DNA of 64,000 nucleotides, taken from contig OZ025207.1 of assembly GCA_964019055.1 (NCBI GenBank), positions 785,001 to 849,000 on the forward strand. Direction: 5' to 3'. The notes under the pieces are model-generated. The model had not been told where the DNA came from. It saw nothing but the letters and a program-made list of their open reading frames with translations, and did not search any database. This document shows positions 58,160-64,000 of the stretch, piece after piece (the first letter of the stretch is position 1; every line of letters begins with the position of its first letter). Position numbers and translations under genes: made by a program. The stretch comes from Anthopleura xanthogrammica (Eukaryota; Cnidaria; Anthozoa; Actiniaria; Actiniidae).

Positions 58160-58635
58160 GTTTATGCAGTGTTTAAAAAAGGAGTAGGAGGGTTTTATCA
58201 GGTACAAAAGCACAAGGGGTAGTCAAGTGGTTTCAGACCTGTTAAAAACGATCTATAAGTTTTTTGAACTATTTAAAAAACACATAAAACTTTGGTGGAA
58301 TTAGAGCAACCATACATGCCACAAAAGAGGTTTGCACATCATTGTCATGCTCAATCAGTTCAAAAGAGACTCCCATGTGTTGAAGGTAGCATGCCAAAGT
58401 CAAGACTGGAGCACTAGTTGATGTGATTTAGTGGGTTGTCAGAAATTGTATGTGACAATGACCTTGATGAGGTCTCAATCTAAACTTGGATGCACCTTTA
58501 TTTCTAATAAAGTCATCCTCATTAGTATTCTTTACATAAAAGACACACAAGTCTTTATATAAAGCTCACTCTCGAATACTAATGAAGAAGACTTTATCTG
58601 GTATAAAAGTCCATGCATGTGATGTGTATGGGTGC
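58160..58635. mobile_element. Non-autonomous DNA element, copy 2
   Basis: Partner of 55020-55540. Ends with GTCCATGCATGTGATGTGTA. Its hairpin region has a 28-bp insertion (ACACACAAGTCTTTATATAA) absent from copy 1. Confidence 0.8.
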
Positions 58636-58729
58636 TCCAAATGGACCAAAGGATTATGAATTTTTTCGTGAGATTTTTAAGAACTTTCATAAAGCCACTT
58701 GAAACAAGTGAGAAAAATATATATTTGCT

Positions 58730-59140
58730 ATTACACCTTGTATCCCATTATGATTTACCTGTATCCTGTATTGATTGAATCTAGAAGTAACCCAGAGGAA
58801 AGTATTTCACTGTAGATAGGTGTTAGTATACAAAAGTTGAGCATAATGTGAACAATTACCATGTGGAATAGCAAGTATCAGTAACTACATAGGTAAATTA
58901 AAAGTTCAAACAAAGACTACAAATGTGCAGTAGCAAAAGTTAAAGCACAAAATTGCAGTGTGTGTAGAATGTCGTGCTCGGTAAGAGAGCTGTCAAGATG
59001 TCACGTTATTGTCACAGTGCAACTGGTTGTTGCTGCAAGTTGGTGACATGTAGACTGTTGGTAGACTGGTGTAGCACTTGTGTCAGTAGTGTGTTGATAG
59101 GATGTTGATAGAATGTTAGTTTGATGCATGTAACATTACA
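58730..59140 (-). repeat. Dispersed repeat, inverted relative to 51735-52130
   Basis: See 51735-52130. Together they form an inverted pair with a 6.6-kb spacer. It begins about 95 bp after element copy 2. Confidence 0.9.
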
Positions 59141-60389
59141 GTCTTCATCTAAACTTTTATACTACCATATTCAAAGAAAGCATGTTTCATCTTCTATAGG
59201 GAATGTTTCCCGCTACGTCATTTTGGAAAATACTGCCACCTTGCATAGCTATATTGCACCATGGCACTAATATGCACTGACAACAAAGAAAGCTTACAAC
59301 ATGATAATTTGCTATTGGAATATATCCCCAAAATACCCTGGTGAATGAATACTGTTATGTAACCATTTTTGCATGGTCTGCTGATCTGTGATGCATTCTT
59401 AGTGATAGTACCACAAACTGCCACAATTTTAGATAGTACTTGTACCACAATTTCTACTAATAGGAAACTATTATTACTGTTAGCAAGAACAGATTTCATA
59501 TGATGGTGAAAAAAGATGTAGTGGACCATTCCCAGACAGTGACAAATATGCCTGAGCATTAGGGAATGCACTTCAATTTTGATATCTTGTTACTTGTACA
59601 TGCATGTGTAGTTAAAGAGAGGTCCCAGTACTTTTCTGTGGGGCCAAAATTCTGTAAACCCAAGTACATCTAGAGTGAGTTGTGGGATTCATCAAAAATC
59701 TTGACACCCATTTGCTACCATTTTTGGTGTAAAAATGTATAATTTCGGTAGTAACTGGAACCCTCTGAGTTAGCAATCCAATGAAAGTGATACTGTATGC
59801 ACCATTATTTTTCATTCAAATGAAATCTGCTCTTTTCATCATTGCTTAGCTCAAACTACTTCCCAAGTACCTTTGAATGTTGTTTACCCTTTGTACGAAT
59901 TTCCTAAAAAGCAGAAATCAAATGAATAAGTATAAAACAGGTCAAAGAGCATTTCAATAGCTGTTATTACAGTTGAGACCACAATAAGGTATTCATACAT
60001 CCATAATATCTGCTATTGCAAGTTGAATGTGGGGAGATAGTATGTTAGTTGATAGTTCACAAATCATCAACCAGGACAGGATTGATCAAATCAATGCAGC
60101 CAATTATCTGACAGGAAATTTCATTATACGCAAGTGATTAGTCATATTCTACAAGTTAAAACAAATCACCCATAAATACACATACTAAAGTAGGAAATGA
60201 TTTCATTTTGGTTTGGATAACATTAAATCTTGATGGCCAAAAATAATTTTCTTAAGTTTTCACTTTCAAATGATATCAACTAGTTTGAGGTTGTAATTAG
60301 GTCCTATTGCAATGATCATATCTGTACTTTGGAACAATCTCCCTGATAACATAAAACATGCCGACTCTGTTGCCAGTGTTTATATGTTT
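59141..60389. other. Sequence without a supported gene
   Basis: The minus-strand frame at 59218-59571 (117 codons) is open but unrecognised, with no splice context I trust. Confidence 0.35.
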
Positions 60390-60394
60390 ATTTG

Positions 60395-60515
60395 GGAAAC
60401 ATGGGTGGTGTAGTGGTGAGAGCGCTCACATCTCACCATGAAACTTGGGTTTTCTTCTCTGCCTCAAGTTTTTCTCTGGCTTCTCTGGTTTTCCTTCCTT
60501 TACAAAAATCACCTT
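60395..60515 (+). mobile_element. tRNA-derived SINE with recognisable A-box
   Basis: Head GGTGGTGTAGTGGTGAGAGC (A-box TGGTGTAGTGG), a degraded B-box (AACTTGGGTTTTC), then the body CAAGTTTTTCTCTGGCTTCT, CTGGTTTTCCTTCCTTTAC. Confidence 0.75.
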
Positions 60516-62776
60516 AGACTGGAGCAGAGGAGAGGGGGGAATCACCTGCCCAAAATCATTGTCTTTTTCAAGTAAACCTCTAGTTATGCAAGATTTTTGA
60601 CAGAACTGTCAAAAACTGAGATGTTCTCAGTAAATAGAAGTGAAATTCTATTTGCAACAAAGTCAAATATTATATGTACGACTCTGTGTCCCACAAATCA
60701 GGTCAGTACATAAATCCACTAGAATCATTCGCAGAGAAACTATTCCTAACAATTTATAAGAATATAAAACACTTTCTTTCTACAACAAGAAATAATGTTG
60801 AAATGCCCTACAAATAAATCTACATGATCCCAATCGTGATAGCAAAGACTAAATGTTTTGGCCATATGTGACCGCGTATACGGTTTTGAGAGACTGGGCC
60901 GAGGGGCTTCAAGTTGTAAAAGGAAATCAAATGTGATCGCAATGTACGCACACAATCCATAAGTTATTTGCCATTTTTGTCTTATATTTATATTTATATT
61001 TTTAACCGCCATTGGATGCCTTTGGGATGTGTTCACTAGGAATATGGAAATTTAGTACCTATTTTCATTGTTTTTACAAGTTGTAACAGAAACAAACATA
61101 CCAATAAGCGCTGGTAAAAAAGGGATTTATTGTTGCCATCACACTAAACCAAAATTTGAAAACTTAAACCTAACGTAAACAAATGTTTAATCAGGCAAAT
61201 TTTGTTATTTTCTTCAGGACAAAATCTCCCAGCAGTGCAGCGGCAAAGGATTAAATGGCTTCTTCGCTTTGTTTATCGAGTGTCAGATTTCATATTATGT
61301 TTTTCCAAATGTTTTCTAACTACATAATTTTTTTCCTTTAGTTGAAAATTGGATTGTCAGTACCAGGAATATTTTTTATACTTATTTATGTTTCACTTAC
61401 GCCTTTTGTTACTCAAAGCTTAATATTCTCATCTCATTTTATACAATGCTGGAGACAATAAAACTTATCTATGACTTCAATATATTTAATAGTCTTAAAA
61501 ATGTGCCCCAGATTTTACCTTACTCGTTTTTTTTCAACATGCATGTCACACACACCCATACTGAAGGTTGGCTAAAACACATTAATTCTTATCCCACGAA
61601 AAGAAGGCCAGATTTTTGGAGTGGCATTGACCCCTTTGTTCAAGTCATGTCAATTCTGGTTTAAAATATGAGAAATTTTAAGTTTTCCCTATTACCACAG
61701 AGGACTACAGTTTTTGATTCACATATTTCCCATACATATTTTCTCTCCTGTTCAAGTTATCTTATGATGTGATGCAATTCATGGTTCCAGCCCCCTTAGT
61801 TACTGTTGCTATGTCCCACATGCTCAACTCTTTTGCCTGAATATCTCAGAATTCAAAACTTTGATTGCATCAATACAATTATATTTTGTTGAAGGTTTTG
61901 AATTTGTTACAAGTAAAAAACCCTTGCAATCTGTACAGTACCCTGGAGTATGGATATTTAATAGTTGTTTGTGAGACAAGATTTTAATTCCACTTGGAAA
62001 ACAAATGCTTTGGTTCGTGATTGTTGGAATTGGAACCATGAATTACATATAAATATTATGTCATAAACATATCACTTTTATACAAGAGCTTTGCTTTCAA
62101 CACCAAAGAAATAATTTCTCCATTATTTGGTGGCAAGATAATTTGTACTTTGATAAAACCTGGAAAACCAATTAACTTTTTCAATAGCTTGCCAATTCTA
62201 GATAGCTCTCATGCATAAAAGTATGGAATTCATATTGCACAACAAAACATTACTCATATGACCTTAATCAGTCCATGGCTGGTCCTGTTCCTTGATCAGA
62301 TCAATGTACTTGTTGTAGCATGCCAGCAATTAATATTTCCAAAAATATCTCACTGAAAATGGAAAAAAATACATGAATGAATAGTTATTTATATCTTACA
62401 GATCAACCCTTCCAATTTTGTCTAATCACCAAAAACCAATGATTTCAAATGGTGTTTCCTTTGACATTTTCATACATTGGTTGGTATGAATTTTATTGAC
62501 TGAACTTGAATATGGCCACCATTAATTATCAGCAATAAAAACTAATTACAAAAAAAAAATGCATCAGGAAGAAGCAAGGCTGATGTTGGTAAGATCACTA
62601 CGAACTTGCTTGGATTTAATGAAACCCAATCTGAATACTGTCAATGTAGGAAGATGGTGATAAAGCAGGGTGAACAGAGGATATGTCCAGTATATACTTC
62701 ATGCCAACATGCCATATAGTCTCCCATACACTAAGTCGCCAACTTCTACTCACTCGTCCACATAGTATCCCCTATT
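60516..62776. other. AT-rich sequence without a supported gene
   Basis: No gene, RNA or clear repeat recognised. Several short open frames lack splice or composition support. Confidence 0.35.
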
Positions 62777-64000
62777 GTAGTGATCAAATGTCCATAGCCC
62801 TAATCAGCTGTCCCTAGCTGTGATCAACTGTCCATGGCCCTGATCAACTCTAGGGACAGTTGATCACAGTTAGGGACAGATGATCACAGCTAGGGACAGT
62901 TGATCGGGGCTAGGGACAGTTGATCAGGGCTATAGTCAGTTGATCACAGCTAGGGACAGTTGATTACAGCTAGGGACAGTTGATCACAGTTAGGGACAGA
63001 TGATCAGGGCTAGTGACAGTTGATCAGGGCTAGGGACAGTTGATCAGGGCTATGAACAGTTGATCACAACTAGGGACAGTTGATCACAGCTAGGGGCAGT
63101 TGATCACAGCTAGAGACAGTTGATCAGGGCTAGTGACAGTTGATCAGGGCTATGGACAGTTGATCACAACTAGGGACAGTTGATCACAACTAGGGACAGT
63201 TGATCACAGCTAGGGAAAGTTGATCACAACTAGGGACAGTTGATCGGGGCCAGGGGCAGTTGATCACAGCTAGGGACAATTGATCAGGGCTAGTGAAAGT
63301 TGATCAGGGCTATGGACAGTTGATCACAACTAGGGACAGTTGATCACAACTAGGGACAGTTGATCACAGCCAGGGAAAGTTGATCACAACTAGGGACAGT
63401 TGATCAGGGCTACAGACAGTTGATCAGGGCTAGGGACAGTTGATCAGGGCTAGGGACAGTTGATCAGGGCTATGAACAGTTGATCACAACTAGGGACAGT
63501 TGATCGGGGCTAGGGGCAGTTGATCACAGCTAGGGACAGTTGATCAGGGCTAGTGACAGTTGATCAGGGCTATGGACAGTTGATCACAACTAGGGACAGT
63601 TGATCACAACTAGGGACAGTTGATCACAGCTAGGGACAGTTGATCACAACTAGGGACAGTTGATCGGGGCCAGGGGCAGTTGATCACAGCTAGGGACAGT
63701 TGATCAGGGCTAGTGACAGTTGATCAGGGCTATGGACAGTTGATCACAACTAGGGACAGTTGATCACAGCCAGGGAAAGTTGATCACAACTAGGGACAGT
63801 TGATCGGGGCTACGGACAGTTGATCAGGGCTAGGGACAGTTGATCAGGGCTAGTGACAGTTGATCAGGGCTAGGGACAGTTGATCAGGGCTAGGGACAGT
63901 TGATCACAACTAGGGACAGTGGATCACAACTAGGGACAGTTGATCACAACTAGGGACAGTTGATCAGGACTAGGGACAGTTGATCAGGGCTAGGGACAGT
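62777..64000. repeat. 20-bp GATC satellite with higher-order repeat; runs off the window
   Basis: About 58 near-perfect 20-bp units of TAGGGACAGTTGATCACAGC from 62850 on, always in register. Variants after TGATC are ACAAC, ACAGC, AGGGC and GGGGC. Their order repeats: a block of eight units at 63121 recurs at 63541, and 63001-63420 resembles 63421 onward (period 420 bp, 21 units). From 62777 to 62848 three or four units are in the opposite orientation. It continues beyond 64000. Confidence 0.97.

Noticed and set aside
59218..59571. 117-codon minus-strand frame
   Set aside because: Unusual composition, no splice sites that fit, and no recognisable motif.
60395..60515. Genuine tRNA gene
   Set aside because: A-box-like head but a degraded B-box, no cloverleaf, and a long shared tail seen in other copies; it is a SINE.
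62777..64000. CRISPR array
   Set aside because: Units are contiguous 20-bp repeats without unique spacers, in a eukaryotic context.

Overview
The window looks like repeat-rich, AT-rich nuclear DNA of a marine invertebrate, most likely a cnidarian or a similar early-branching animal. This rests on short GT-AG introns, a Helitron with a fused endonuclease, an intact BEL/Pao retrotransposon, a piece of a ciliary dynein heavy chain, tRNA-derived SINEs and many MITEs. The species cannot be named from the sequence. Conventional protein genes are sparse, and nothing is prokaryotic.

Left part (1-16.9 kb). The window opens in the end of a Helentron-type helicase/endonuclease ORF. A run of minus-strand genes follows. 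The first is a three-exon RPA1-like single-strand DNA-binding protein (3.8-6.0 kb) with an E2F-type site upstream. The second is a seven-exon gene made of very small exons that encodes a disordered nuclear-type N-terminus joined to a cysteine-rich domain (7.1-10.2 kb). The third is a short decayed two-exon gene (11.1-11.6 kb). The last is a long decayed composite with a MULE/ZSWIM3-like transposase core (12.9-15.9 kb). All exon phases in the two intact genes agree. MITEs sit in their introns.

Middle (17.6-29.9 kb). A minisatellite with a unit of about 73 bp was invaded twice: by a Ty3/gypsy element now reduced to its 3' end, and by a nearly perfect BEL/Pao element (20,715-27,719). The BEL copy has identical 389-bp LTRs, the target duplication AGAAC and a 1,992-codon gag-pol frame. 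Just beyond the array lies a truncated dynein heavy chain tail with two internal stop codons.

Right part (30-64 kb). No convincing protein gene is visible. Two plus-strand loci (31.3-37.3 kb and 38.9-43.5 kb) show ordered splice sites around tandemly duplicated, apparently non-coding exons. In the first locus each repeated exon is preceded by a TGGA/TGGG array and carries SINE sequence, and a LINE tail is lodged between two modules. From 43.9 kb onward the DNA is a mosaic of inverted-repeat elements, SINEs and dispersed repeats, including a 3-kb element with long inverted arms. The window ends inside a 20-bp GATC-containing satellite with higher-order structure and a polarity switch at its edge.

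All exon models were read by eye from splice signals and phase. No alignments or database searches were run.
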